A DNA stretch of 64,000 nt from Azolla caroliniana (Eukaryota; Polypodiophyta), in NCBI GenBank assembly GCA_043228905.1, contig JBHGNT010000102.1, positions 25,827 to 89,826 of the forward strand, given 5' to 3'. The position numbers were made by a program, and so were the translations under genes. Shown here one piece after another: positions 1-13,552 of this stretch. Each line of letters starts with the position of its first letter. Position 1 is the stretch's first letter. Below the pieces are notes generated by a model. The model searched no databases, was not told where the DNA came from, and saw only the letters and a list, made by a program, of their open reading frames with translations.

Positions 1-969
1 AACAATGCTAGCTATGACATGGAATTAAAAAATCAAGATTTTGAAATTCAGGTCGAGAGACATGAAGAAATTAGCAAATTTGAGGAGGGAGTTGAGAAGA
101 GCCCGTGGGTAAATTAAAATGGTCATACCTGGCTCGTGTGATATCGGATTTCTGTGTTGAAACATGGATATCGAAGTTAACAATGCTAGCTATGATATGG
201 AATTAAAAAAACAAGATTTTCAAACTCAGGTCGAGAGACATGAAGAAATTAGCAAATTTGAGGAGGGAGTTGAGAAGAGCCTGTGAGTAAATTAAAATGT
301 TTATACCAGGCTCGTGTGATAACGGATTTCTGTGTTCAAACATGTGTATCGAAGCTAACAATGCTAGCTATGATATAGAATTAAAAAATCAAGATTTTGA
401 AATTCAGGTCGAGAGACATGAAGAAATTAGCAAATTTGAGGAGGGAGTTGAGAAGAGCCCGTGAGTAAATTAAAATGGTCATACCTGGCTCGTGTTATAT
501 CGGATTTTTGTGTTAAAACATGCGAATCGAAGCTAACAAAGCTAGCTATGATATGGAATTAAAAAATCAAGATTTTGAAACTCAGGTCGAGAGACATGAA
601 GAAATTAGCAAATTTGAGGAGGGAGTTGAGAAGAGCCTGTGAGTAAATTAAAATGTTCATACCTCGCTCGTATGATATCGGATTTTTGTGTTCAAACATG
701 CGTATCGAAGCTAACAATGCTAGCTATGATATGGAATCTAAAAATCAAGATTTTGAAATTCAGGTCGAGAGACATGAAGAAATTAGCAAATTTGAGGAGG
801 GAGTTGAGAAGAGCCCGTGGGTAAATTAAAATGGTCATACCTGGCTCGTGTGATATCGGATTTCTGTGTTGAAACATGCGTATCGAAGCTAACAATGCTA
901 GCTATGATATGGAATTAAAAAAACAAGATTTTGAAACTCAGGTCGAGAGACATGAAGAAATTAGCATAT

Positions 970-3900
970 TTGAGGAGGGAGTTGAGAAGAGCCTGTGAGT
1001 AAATTAAAATGTTTATACCAGGCTCGTGTGATAACGGATTTCTGTGTTAAAACATGCGAATCGAAGCTAACAAAGCTAGCTATGATATGGAATTAAAAAA
1101 TCAAGATTTTGAAACTCAGGTCGAGAGACATGAAAAAATTAGCAAATTTGAGGAGGGACTTGGGAAGAGCCCGTGAGTAAATGAAAATGTTCATACCAGG
1201 CTCGTGTGATATCGGATTTCTGTGTTCAAACATGCGTATCGAAGCTAACAATGCTAGCTATGTTATGGAATTAAGAAATCAAGATTTTGAAACTCAGGTC
1301 GAGAGACATGAAGAAATTAGCAAATTTGAGGAGGGACTTGAGAAGAGCCCGTGAGTAAATGAAAATGTTCATACCATGCTCGTGTGATATCGGATTTCTG
1401 TGTTCAAACATGCGTATCGAAGCTAACAATGCTAGCTATGTTATGGAATTAGGAAATCAAGATTTTGAAACTCAGGTCGAGAGACATGAAGGAATTAGCA
1501 AATTTGAGGATGGACTTGAGAAGAGCCCGTGAGTAAATGAAAATGTTCATACCAGGCTCGTGTGATATCGGATTTTTGTGTTCAAACATGCGTATGGAAG
1601 CTAACAATGCTAGCTATAATATGGAATTAAAAAATCAAGATTTTGAAATTCAGGTCGAGAGACATGAAGAAATTAGCAAATTTGAGGAGGGAGTTGAGAA
1701 GAGCCCGTGAGTAAATTAAAATGTTCATACCTGGCTCGTGTGATAACGGATTTCTGTGTTCAAACATGGATATCGAAGCTAACAATGCTAGCTATGATAT
1801 GGACTTAAAAAATCAAGATTTTGAAACTCAGGTCGAGAGACATGAAGAAATTAGCAAATTTGAGAAGGGAGTTGAGAAGAGCCCGTGAGTAAATTAAAAT
1901 GGTCATACCTGGCTCGTGTTATATCGGATTTTTGTGTTAAAACATGCGAATCGAAGCTAACAAAGCTAGCTATGATATGGAATTAAAAAATCAAGATTTT
2001 GAAACTCAGGTCGAGAGACATGAAGAAATTAGCAAATTTGAGGAGGGAGTTGAGAAGAGCCTGTGAGTAAATTAAAATGTTCATACCTCGCTCGTGTGAT
2101 ATCGGATTTTTGTGTTCAAACATGCGTATCGAAGCTAACAATGCTAGCTATGATATGGAATTTAAAAATCAAGATTTTGAAATTCAGGTCGAGAGACATG
2201 AAGAAATTAGAAAAATTGAGGAGGGAGTTGAGAAGAGCCTCTGAGTAAATTAAAATGTTCATACCTCGCTCGTGTGATATCGGATTTCTGTGTTCAAACA
2301 TGGATATCGAAGCTAACAATGCTAGCTATAATATGGACTTAAAAAATCAAGATTTTGAAACTCAGGTCGAGAGACATGAAGAAATTAGCAAATTTGAGAA
2401 GGGAGTTGAGAAGAGCCCGTGAGTAAATTAAAATGGTCATACCTGGCTCGTGTTATATCGGATTTTTGTGTTCAAACATGCGTATCGAAGCTAACAATGT
2501 TAGCTATGATATAGAATTAAAAAATCAAGATTTTGAAACTCAGGTCGAGAGACATGAAGAAATTAGCAAATTTGAGGAGGGAGTTGAGAAGAGCCGGTGA
2601 GTAAATTAAAATGTTCATACCTCGCTCGTGTGATATCGGATTTTTGTGTTCGAACATGCGTATCGAAGCTAACAATGCTAGCTATGATATGGAATTTAAA
2701 AATCAAGATTTTGAAATTCAGGTCGAGAGACATGAAGAAATTAGCAAATTTGAGGAGGGAGTTGAGAAGAGCCTGTGAGTAAATTAAAATGTTCATACCT
2801 GGCTCGTGTGATAACGGATTTTTGTGTTCAAACATGCGTATCGAAGCTAACAATGTTAGCTATGATATAGAATTAAAAAATCAAGATTTTGAAACTCAGG
2901 TCGAGAGACATGAAGAAATTAGCAAATTTGAGGAGGGAGTTGAGAAGAGCCTGTGAGTAAATGAAAATGTTCATACCAGGCTCGGGTGATATCGGATTTT
3001 TGTGTTCAAACATGGATAACGAAGATAACAATGCTAGCTATGATATGGACTTAAAAAATCAAGATTTTGAAACTCAGGTCGAGAGACATGAAGAAATTAG
3101 CAAATTTGAGGAGGGAGTTGAGAAGAGCCCGTGGGTAAATGAAAATGGTCATACCTGGCTCGTGTGATATCGGATTTCTGTGTTGAAACATGCGTATCGA
3201 AGCTAACAATGCTAGCTATGATATGGAATTAAAAAAACAAGATTTGGAAACTCAGGTCGAGAGACATGAAGAAATTAGCATATTTGAGGAGGGAGTTGAG
3301 AAGAGCCCGTGAGTAAATGAAAATGTTCATACCAGGCTCGTGTGATATCGGATTTTTGTGTTCAAACATGCGTATCGAAGCTAACAATGCTAGCTATGAT
3401 ATAGAATTAAAAAATCAAGATTTTGAAACTCAGGTCGAGAGACATGAAAAAATTAGCAAATTTGAGGAGGGACTTGAGAAGAGCCCGTGAGTAAATGAAA
3501 ATGTTCATACCAGGCTCGTGTGATATCGGATTTCTGTGTTCAAACATGCGTATCGAAGCTAACAATGCTAGCTATAATATGGAATTAAAAAATCAAGATT
3601 TTGAAAGTCAGGTCGAGAGACATGAAGAAATTAGCAAATTTGAGGAGGGAGTTGAGAAGAGCCTGTGAGTAAATTAAAATGTTTATACCAGGCTCGTGTG
3701 ATAACGGATTTCTGTGTTAAAACATGCGAATCGAAGCTAACAAAGCTAGCTATGATATGGAATTAAAAAATCAAGATTTTGAAACTCAGGTCGAGAGACA
3801 TGAAAAAATTAGCAAATTTGAGGAGGGACTTGGGAAGAGCCCGTGAGTAAATGAAAATGTTCATACCAGGCTCGTGTGATATCGGATTTCTGTGTTCAAA

Positions 3901-6310
3901 CATGCGTATCGAAGCTAACAATGCTAGCTATGTTATGGAATTAAGAAATCAAGATTTTGAAACTCAGGTCGAGAGACATGAAGAAATTAGCAAATTTGAG
4001 GAGGGACTTGAGAAGAGCCCGTGAGTAAATGAAAATGTTCATACCATGCTCGTGTGATATCGGATTTCTGTGTTCAAACATGCGTATCGAAGCTAACAAT
4101 GCTAGCTATGTTATGGAATTAGGAAATCAAGATTTTGAAACTCAGGTCGAGAGACATGAAGGAATTAGCAAATTTGAGGATGGACTTGAGAAGAGCCCGT
4201 GAGTAAATGAAAATGTTCATACCAGGCTCGTGTGATATCGGATTTTTGTGTTCAAACATGCGTATCGAAGCTAACAATGCTAGCTATAATATGGAATTAA
4301 AAAATCAAGATTTTGAAATTCAGGTCGAGAGACATGAAGAAATTAGCAAATTTGAGGAGGGAGTTGAGAAGAGCCCGTGAGTAAATTAAAATGTTCATAC
4401 CTGGCTCGTGTGATAACGGATTTCTGTGTTCAAACATGGATATCGAAGCTAACAATGCTAGCTATGATATGGACTTAAAAAATCAAGAGTTTGAAACTCA
4501 GGTCGAGAGACATGAAGAAATTAGCAAATTTGAGAAGGGAGTTGAGAAGAGCCCGTGAGTAAATTAAAATGGTCATACCTGGCTCGTGTTATATCGGATT
4601 TTTGTGTTAAAACATGCGAATCGAAGCTAACAAAGCTAGCTATGATATGGAATTAAAAAATCAAGATTTTGAAACTCAGGTCGAGAGACATGAAGAAATT
4701 AGCAAATTTGAGGAGGGAGTTGAGAAGAGCCTGTGAGTAAATTAAAATGTTCATACCTCGCTCGTGTGATATCGGATTTTTGTGTTCAAACATGCGTATC
4801 GAAGCTAACAATGCTAGCTATGATATGGAATTTAAAAATCAAGATTTTGAAATTCAGGTCGAGAGACATGAAGAAATTAGAAAAATTGAGGAGGGAGTTG
4901 AGAAGAGCCTCTGAGTAAATTAAAATGTTCATACCTCGCTCGTGTGATATCGGATTTCTGTGTTCAAACATGGATATCGAAGCTAACAATGCTAGCTATG
5001 ATATGGACTTAAAAAATCAAGATTTTGAAACTCAGGTCGAGAGACATGAAGAAATTAGCAAATTTGAGAAGGGAGTTGAGAAGAGCCCGTGAGTAAATTA
5101 AAATGGTCATACCTGGCTCGTGTTATATCGGATTTTTGTGTTCAAACATGCGTATCGAAGCTAACAATGTTAGCTATGATATAGAATTAAAAAATCAAGA
5201 TTTTGAAACTCAGGTCGAGAGACATGAAGAAATTAGCAAATTTGAGGAGGGAGTTGAGAAGAGCCTGTGAGTAAATTAAAATGTTCATACCTCGCTCGTG
5301 TGATATCGGATTTTTGTGTTCGAACATGCGTATCGAAGCTAACAATGCTAGCTATGATATGGAATTTAAAAATCAAGATTTTGAAATTCAGGTCGAGAGA
5401 CATGAAGAAATTAGCAAATTTGAGGAGGGAGTTGAGAAGAGCCTGTGAGTAAATTAAAATGTTCATACCTGGCTCGTGTGATAACGGATTTTTGTGTTCA
5501 AACATGCGTATCGAAGCTAACAATGTTAGCTATGATATAGAATTAAAAAATCAAGATTTTGAAACTCAGGTCGAGAGACATGAAGAAATTAGCAAATTTG
5601 AGGAGGGAGTTGAGAAGAGCCTGTGAGTAAATGAAAATGTTCATACCAGGCTCGGGTGATATCGGATTTTTGTGTTCAAACATGGATAACGAAGATAACA
5701 ATGCTAGCTATGATATGGACTTAAAAAATCAAGATTTTGAAACTCAGGTCGAGAGACATGAAGAAATTAGCAAATTTGAGGAGGGAGTTGAGAAGAGCCC
5801 GTGGGTAAATGAAAATGGTCATACCTGGCTCGTGTGATATCGGATTTCTGTGTTGAAACATGCGTATCGAAGCTAACAATGCTAGCTATGATATGGAATT
5901 AAAAAAACAAGATTTGGAAACTCAGGTCGAGAGACATGAAGAAATTAGCATATTTGAGGAGGGAGTTGAGAAGAGCCCGTGAGTAAATGAAAATGTTCAT
6001 ACCAGGCTCGTGTGATATCGGATTTTTGTGTTCAAACATGCGTATCGAAGCTAACAATGCTAGCTATGATATAGAATTAAAAAATCAAGATTTTGAAACT
6101 CAGGTCGAGAGACATGAAAAAATTAGCAAATTTGAGGAGGGACTTGAGAAGAGCCCGTGAGTAAATGAAAATGTTCATACCAGGCTCGTGTGATATCGGA
6201 TTTCTGTGTTCAAACATGCGTATCGAAGCTAACAATGCTAGCTATAATATGGAATTAAAAAATCAAGATTTTGAAATTCAGGTCGAGAGACATGAAGAAA
6301 TTAGCAAATT
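970..6310 (+). repeat. Tandem duplication of a 15-monomer block (2 x 2,670 bp)
   Basis: The stretch from about 970 to 3,640 is repeated immediately as about 3,640 to 6,310, with an offset of exactly 2,670 bp (15 x 178). Reading the two copies side by side I saw only four internal differences: 1,596 G versus 4,266 C, 1,819 T versus 4,489 G, 2,330 A versus 5,000 G, and 2,596 G versus 5,266 T. Divergence resumes at both edges (near 930-965 and at 3,606-3,663 compared with 6,276-6,333). Neighbouring monomers inside a copy differ at many more positions, so the duplication is recent relative to monomer divergence. Unequal exchange between out-of-register copies is the simple explanation; an assembly duplication cannot be ruled out from sequence alone. 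Confidence 0.93.
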
Positions 6311-7399
6311 TGAGGAGGGAGTTGAGAAGAGCCCGTGAGTAAATTAAAATGTTCATACCTGGCTCGTGTGATAACAGATTTCTGTGTTCAAACATGGATA
6401 TCGAAGCTAACAATGCTAGCTATGATATGGACTTAAAAAATCAAGATTTTGAAACTCAGGTCGAGAGACATGAAGAAATTACCAAATTTGAGAGGGGAGT
6501 TGAGAAGAGCCCGTGAGTAAATTAAAATGGTCATACCTGGCTCGTGTTATATCGGATTTTTGTGTTAAAACATGCGAATCGAAGCTAACAAAGCTAGCTA
6601 TGATATGGAATTAAAAAATCAAGATTTTGAAACTCAGGTCGATAGACATGAAAAAATTAGCAAATTTGAGGAGGGACTTGAGAAGAGCCCGTGAGTAAAT
6701 GAAAATGTTCATACCAGGCTCGTGTGATATCGGATATCTGTGTTCAAACATGCGTATCGAAGCTAACAATGCTAGCTATGATATAGAATTAAGAAATCAA
6801 GATTTTGAAACTCAGGTCGAGAGACATGAACAAATTAGCAAATTTGAGGAGGGACTTGAGAAGAGCCCGTGAGTAAATGAAAATGTTCATACCAGGCTCG
6901 TGTGATATCGGATTTCTTTGTTCAAACATGCGTATCGAAGCTAACAATGCTAGCTATGATATGGAATTAAAAAATCAAGATTTTGAAATTCAGGTCGAGA
7001 GACATGAAGAAATTAGAAAAATTGAGGAGGGAGTTGAGAAGAGCCTGTGAGTAAATGGAAATGTTCATACCTCGCTCGTGTGATATCGGATTTTTGTGTT
7101 CAAACATGCGTATCGAAGCTAACAATGCTAGCTATGATATGGAATTAAAAAATCAAGATTTTGAAATTCAGGTCGAGAGACATGAAGAAATTAGCAAATT
7201 TGAGGAGGGAGTTGACAAGAGCCTGTGAGTAAATTAAAATGTTCATACCTGGCTCGTGTGATAACGGATTTTTGTGTTCAAACATGCGTATCGAAGCTAA
7301 CAATGTTAGCTATGATATAGAATTAAAAAATCAAGATTTTGAAACTCAGGTCGAGAGACATGAAGAAATTAGCAAATTTGAGGAGGGAGTTGAGAAGAG

Positions 7400-8686
7400 C
7401 CTGTGAGTAAATTAAAATGTTCATACCTCGCTCGTGTGATATCGGATTTTTGTGTTCAAACATGGATAACGAAGCTAACGATGCTAGCTATGATATGGAA
7501 TTTAAAAATCAACATTTTGAAATTCAGGTCGAGAGACATGAAGAAATTAGCAAATTTGAGGAGGAAGTTGAGAAGAGCCTGTGAGTAAATTAAAATGTTC
7601 ATACCTGGCTCGTGTGATAACGGATTTTTGTGTTCAAACATGCGTATCGAAGCTAACAATGCTAGCTATGATATAGAATTAAAAAAACAAGATTTTGAAA
7701 CTCAGGTCGAGAGACATGAAGAAATTAGCAAATTTGAGGAGGGAGTTGAGAAGAGCCTGTGAGTAAATGAAAATGTTCATACCAGGCTCGGGTGATAACG
7801 GATATCTGTGTTCAAACATGCGTATCGAAGCTAACAATGCTAGCTATGATATGGACTTAAAAAATCAAGATTTTGAAACTCAGGTCGAGAGACATGAAGA
7901 AATTAGCAAATTTGAGGAGGGAGTTGAGAAGAGCCCGTGGGTAAATGAAAATGGTCATACCTGGCTCGTGTGATATCGGATTTCTGTGTTGAAACATGCG
8001 TATCGAAGCTAACAATGCTAGCTATGATATGGAATTAAAAAAACAAGATTTGGAAACTCAGGTCGAGAGACATGAAGAAATTAGCATATTTGAGGAGGGA
8101 GTTGAGAAGAGCCCGTGAGTAAATGAAAATGTTCATACCAGGCTCGTGTGATATCGGATTTTTGTGTTCAAACATGCGTATCGAAGCTAACAATGCTAGC
8201 TATGATATAGAATTAAAAAATCAAGATTTTGAAACTCAGGTCGAGAGACATGAAAAAATTAGCAAATTTGAGGAGGGACTTGAGAAGAGCCCGTGAGTAA
8301 ATGAAAATGTTCATACCAGGCTCGTGTGATATCGGATTTCTGTGTTCAAACATGCGTATCGAAGCTAACAATGCTAGCTATAATATGGAATTAAAAAATC
8401 AAGATTTTGAAATTCAGGTCGAGAGACATGAAGAAATTAGCAAATTTGAGGAGGGAGTTGAGAAGAGCCCGTGAGTAAATTAAAATGTTCATACCTGGCT
8501 CGTGTGATAACGGATTTCTGTGTTCAAACATGGATATCGAAGCTAACAATGCTAGCTATGATATGGACTTAAAAAATCAAGATTTTGAAACTCAGGTCGA
8601 GAGACATGAAGAAATTACCAAATTTGAGAAGGGAGTTGAGAAGAGCCCGTGAGTAAATTAAAATGGTCATACCTGGCTCGTGTTAT
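7400..8686 (+). repeat. Segment repeating 5,264-6,550 at a 12-monomer offset
   Basis: From about 7,400 to the inversion junction the order of monomer variants repeats that of about 5,264 to 6,550, offset by 2,136 bp (12 x 178). The match is best from about 7,880. Shared diagnostic changes include the stop-free GTGGGTAAATG at 7,937 and 5,801, AACAAGATTTGG at 8,041 and 5,905, and ATTACCAAATTTG at 8,615 and 6,479. The copy is less exact than the 15-monomer duplication (for example GATAACGGATATC instead of GATATCGGATTTT near 7,793), so it is older or a mosaic. The matching stops where the junction cuts the last monomer. Confidence 0.8.
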
Positions 8687-8775
8687 AAATCGAAGCTAAC
8701 AAAGCTAGCTATGATATGGAATTAAAAAATCATAGCTAACAAAGCTAGCTATGATATCGAAGCTACGATATGCAT
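8681..8775. other. Inversion junction between the two satellite arms
   Basis: Here the satellite flips orientation. The last forward monomer reads to CTCGTGTTATA (ending about 8,687), then skips about 25 bp of normal sequence and resumes at AATCGAAGCTAAC. A 24-base piece beginning AGCTAACAAAGC occurs at 8,694-8,717 and again at 8,734-8,757, an extra direct copy with a 40-bp offset. After CGAAGCTA (8,758-8,765) the strand switches and normal reverse-orientation sequence follows (CGATATGCATGTTTGAACAC from 8,766). ATATCG at 8,754-8,759 and CGATAT at 8,766-8,771 form a 6-bp inverted repeat around the loop AAGCTA. Partial duplication plus deletion at an orientation switch is typical of template switching or end-joining repair. 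Confidence 0.93.
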
Positions 8776-11700
8776 GTTTGAACACAAAAATCCGATATCA
8801 CACGAGCCTGGTATGAACATTTTCATTTACTCACGGGCTCTTCTCAACTCCCTCCTCAAATATGCTAATTTCTTCATGTCTCTCGACCTGAGTTTCCAAA
8901 TCTTGTTTTTTTAATTCCATATCATAGCTAGCATTGTTAGCTTCGATACGCATGTTTCAACACAGAAATCCGATATCACACGAGCCAGGTATGACCATTT
9001 TCATTTACCCACGGGCTCTTCTCAACTCCCTCCTCAAATTTGCTAATTTCTTCATGTCTCTCGACCTGAGTTTCAAAATCTTGATTTTTGAAGTCCATAT
9101 CATAGCTAGCATTGTTATCTTCGTTATCCATGTTTGAACACAAAAATCCGATATCACACGAGCCTGGTATAAACATTTTCATTTACTCACAGGCTCTTCT
9201 CAAGTCCCTCCTCAAATTTGCTAATTTCTTCATGTCTCTCGACCTGAGTTTCAAAATCTTGATTTTTTAATTCCATATTATAGCTAACATTGTTAGCTTC
9301 GATACGCATGTTTGAACACAGAAATCCGTTATCACACGAGCCAGGTATGAACATTTTAATTTACTCACAGGCTCTTCTCAACTCCCTCCTCAAATTTGCT
9401 AATTTCTTCATGTCTCTCGACCTGAATTTCAAAATCTTGATTTTTAAATTCCATATCATAGCTAGCATTGTTAGCTTCGATACGCATTTTCGAACACAAA
9501 AATCCGATATCACACGAGCGAGGTATGAACATTTTAATTTACTCACAGGCTCTTCTCAACTCCCTCCTCAAATTTGCTAATTTCTTCATGTCTCTCGACC
9601 TGAGTTTCAAAATCTTGATTTTTTAATTCTATATCATAGCTAACATTGTTAGCTTCGATACGCATGTTTGAACACAAAAATCCGTTATCACACGAGCCAG
9701 GTATGAACATTTTAATTTACTCACAGGCTCTTCTCAATTCCCTCCTCAAATTTGCTAATTTCTTCATGTCTCTCGACCTGAATTTCAAAATCTTGATTTT
9801 TAAATTCCATATCATAGCTAGCATTGTTAGCTTCGATACGCATGTTTGAACACAAAAATCCGATATCACACGAGCGAGGTATGAACATTTTAATTTACTC
9901 ACAGGCTCTTCTCAACTCCCTCCTCAAATTTGCTAATTTCTTCATGTCTCTCGACCTGAGTTTCAAAATCTTGATTTTTTAATTCCATATCATAGCTAGC
10001 TTTGTTAGCTTCGATTCGCATGTTTTAACACAAAAATCCGATATAACACGAGCCAGGTATGACCATTTTAATTTACTCACGGGCTCTTCTCAACTCCCTC
10101 CTCAAATTTGCTAATTTCTTCATGTCTCTCGACCTGAGTTTCAAAATCTTGATTTTTTAATTCCATATCATAGCTAGCTTTGTTAGCTTCGATTCGCATG
10201 TTTTAACACAAAAATCCGATATAACACGAGCCAGGTATGACCATTTTAATTTACTCACGGGCTCTTCTCAACTCCCTTCTCAAATTTGCTAATTTCTTCA
10301 TGTCTCTCGACCTGAGTTTCAAAATCTTGATTTTTTAAGTCCATATCATAGCTAGCATTGTTAGCTTCGATATCCATGTTTGAACACAGAAATCCGTTAT
10401 CACACGAGCCAGGTATGAACATTTTAATTTACTCACGGGCTCTTCTCAACTCCCTCCTCAAATTTGCTAATTTCTTCATGTCTCTCGACCTGAGTTTCAA
10501 AATCTTGATTTTTTAAGTCCATATCATAGCTAGCATTGTTAGCTTCGATATCCATGTTTGAACACAGAAATCCGTTATCACACGAGCCAGGTATGAACAT
10601 TTTAATTTACTCACGGGCTCTTCTCAACTCCCTCCTCAAATTTGCTAATTTCTTCATGTCTCTCGACCTGAATTTCAAAATCTTGATTTTTTAATTCTAT
10701 ATCATAGCTAGCATTGTTAGCTTCGATACGCATGTTTGAACACAGAAATCCGTTATCACACGAGCCTGGTATAAACATTTTAATTTACTCACAGGCTCTT
10801 CTCAACTCCCTCCTCAAATATGCTAATTTCTTCATGTCTCTCGACCTGAGTTTCAAAATCTTGTTTTTTTAATTCCATATCATAGCTAGCATTGTTAGCT
10901 TCGATACGCATGTTTCAACACAGAAATCCGATATCACACGAGCCAGGTATGACCATTTTAATTTACCCACGGGCTCTTCTCAACTCCCTCCTCAAATTTG
11001 CTAATTTCTTCATGTCTCTCGACCTGAGTTTCAAAATCTTGATTTTTTAAGTCCATATTATAGCTAGCATTGTTAGCTTCGTTATCCATGTTTGAACACA
11101 AAAATCCGATATCACCCGAGCCTGGTATGAACATTTTAATTTACTCACAGGCTCTTCTCAACTCCCTCCTCAAATTTGCTAATTTCTTCATGTCTCTCGA
11201 CCTGAGTTTCAAAATCTTGATTTTTTAATTCTATATCATAGCTAACATTGTTAGCTTCGATACGCATGTTTGAACACAAAAATCCGTTATCACACGAGCC
11301 AGGTATGAACATTTTAATTTACTCACAGGCTCTTCTCAACTCCCTCCTCAAATTTGCTAATTTCTTCATGTCTCTCGACCTGAATTTCAAAATGTTGATT
11401 TTTAAATTCCATATCATAGCTAGCATTGTTAGCTTCGATACGCATGTTTGAACACAAAAATCCGATATCACACGAGCGAGGTATAAACATTTTAATTTAC
11501 TCACAGGCTCTTCTCAACTCCCTCCTCAAATTTGCTAATTTCTTCATGTCTCTCGACCTGAGTTTCAAAATCTTGATTTTTTAATTCCATATCATAGCTA
11601 GCTTTGTTAGCTTCGATTCGCATGTTTTAACACAAAAATCCGATATAACACGAGCCAGGTATGACCATTTTAATTTACTCACGGGCTCTTCTCAACTCCC

Positions 11701-13552
11701 TTCTCAAATTTGCTAATTTCTTCATGTCTCTCGACCTGAGTTTCAAAATCTTGATTTTTGAAGTCCATATCATAGCTAGCATTGTTAGCTTCGATATCCA
11801 TGTTTGAACACAGAAATCCGTTATCACACGAGCCAGGTATGAACATTTTAATTTACTCACGGGCTCTTCTCAACTCCCTCCTCAAATTTGCTAATTTCTT
11901 CATGTCTCTCGACCTGAATTTCAAAATCTTGATTTTTTAATTCCATATTATAGCTAGCATTGTTAGCTTCGATACACATGTTTGAACACAGAAATCCGAT
12001 ATCACACGAGCGAGGTATGAACATTTTAATTTACTCAGAGGCTCTTCTCAACTCCCTCCTCAATTTTTCTAATTTCTTCATGTCTCTCGACCTGAATTTC
12101 AAAATCTTGATTTTTTAATTCCATATCATAGCTAGCATTGTTAGCTTCGATACGCATGTTTGAACACAAAAATCCGATATCACACGAGCCTGGTATGAAC
12201 ATTTTCATTTACTCATGGGCTCTTCTCAAGTCCCTCCTCAAATTTGCTAATTTGTTCATGTCTCTCGACCTGAGTTTCAAAATCTTGATTTCTTAATTCC
12301 ATAACATAGCTAGCATTGTTAGCTTCGATACGCATGTTTGAACACAGAAATCCGATATCACACGAGCCTGGTATGAACATTTTCATTTACTCACGGGCTC
12401 TTCTCAAGTCCCTCCTCAAATTTGCTAATTTTTTCATGTCTATCGACCTGAGTTTCAAAACCTTGATTTTTTAATTCCATATCATAGCTAGCATCGTTAG
12501 CTTCGTTATCCATGTTTGAACACAAAAATCCGATATCACCCGAGCCTGGTATGAACATTTTAATTTACTCACAGGCTCTTCTCAACTCCCTCCTCAAATT
12601 TTCTAATTTCTTCATGTCTCTCGACCTGAATTTCAAAATCTTCATTTTTTAATTCTATATCATAGCTAACATTGTTAGCTTCGATACGCATGTTTGAACA
12701 CAAAAATCCGATATAACACGAGCCAGGTATGACCATTTTAATTTACTCACAGGCTCTTCTCAACTCCCTTCTCAAATTTGGTAATTTCTTCATGTCTTTC
12801 GACCTGAGTTTCAAAATCTTGATTTTTTAAGTCCATATCATAGCTAGCATTGTTAGCTTCGATATCCATGTTTGAACACAGAAATCTGTTATCACACGAG
12901 CCAGGTATGAACATTTTAATTTACTCACAGGCTCTTCTCAACTCCCTCCTCAAATTTTCTAATTTCTTCATGTCTCTCGACCTGAATTTCAAAATCTTCA
13001 TTTTTTAATTCTATATCATAGCTAACATTGTTAGCTTCGATACGCATGTTTGAACACAAAAATCCGATATAACACGAGCCAGGTATGACCATTTTAATTT
13101 ACTCACGGGCTCTTCTCAACTCCCTCCTCAAATTTGCTAATTTCTTCATGTCTCTCGACCTGAATTTCAAAATCTTGATTTTTTAATTCCATATTATAGC
13201 TAGCATTGTTAGCTTCGATACGCATGTTTGAACACAGAAATCCGATATCACACGAGCCTGGTATGAACATTTTCATTTACTCACGGGCTCTTCTCAAGTC
13301 CCTCCTCAAATTTGCTAATTTGTTCATGTCTCTCGACCTGAGTTTCAAAATCTTGATTTCTTAATTCTATAACATAGCTAGCATTGTTAGCTTCGATACG
13401 CATGTTTGAACACAGAAATCCGATATCACACGAGCCTGGTATGAACATTTTCATTTACTCACGGGCTCTTCTCAAGTCCCTCCTCAAATTTGCTAATTTT
13501 TTCATGTCTATCGACCTGAGTTTCAAAATCTTGATTTTTTAATTCCATATCA

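Larger units (their letters stand above)
1..8690 (+). repeat. 178-bp satellite array, forward arm
   Basis: About 49 head-to-tail monomers of 178 bp. The landmark AACAATGCTAGC falls at 1 and again at 179, and longer intervals between identical variants are exact multiples of 178 (1,424; 2,136; 2,670). Each monomer carries, in order, a GCTAGC palindrome, an A-rich stretch around TTAAAAAATCAAGATTTTG, a purine-rich segment of about 60 bp (from GTCGAGAGACATGAAG to GAGTTGAGAAGAGC), GAGTAAATTAAAATG, a GATATC palindrome or its GATAAC variant, and ACATGCGTATCGAAGCT. A 178-base consensus written from the first copies is 37.6% GC. The top strand is purine-rich in this arm. I do not recognise the family. 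Role is unknown from sequence; position near the telomere makes it a subtelomeric satellite. No gene, transposon or unique spacer interrupts it. Confidence 0.97.

Noticed and set aside
61-110. GAGGAGGG as a ribosome binding site
   Set aside because: It lies in the purine-rich part of every monomer, with no conserved start codon and frame behind it, and the window is eukaryotic.
8681-8775. A transposon or its terminal inverted repeats at the orientation switch
   Set aside because: Every piece in the junction is satellite-derived. There is no foreign sequence, target-site duplication or transposase, and the 24-bp direct copy is itself part of the monomer.
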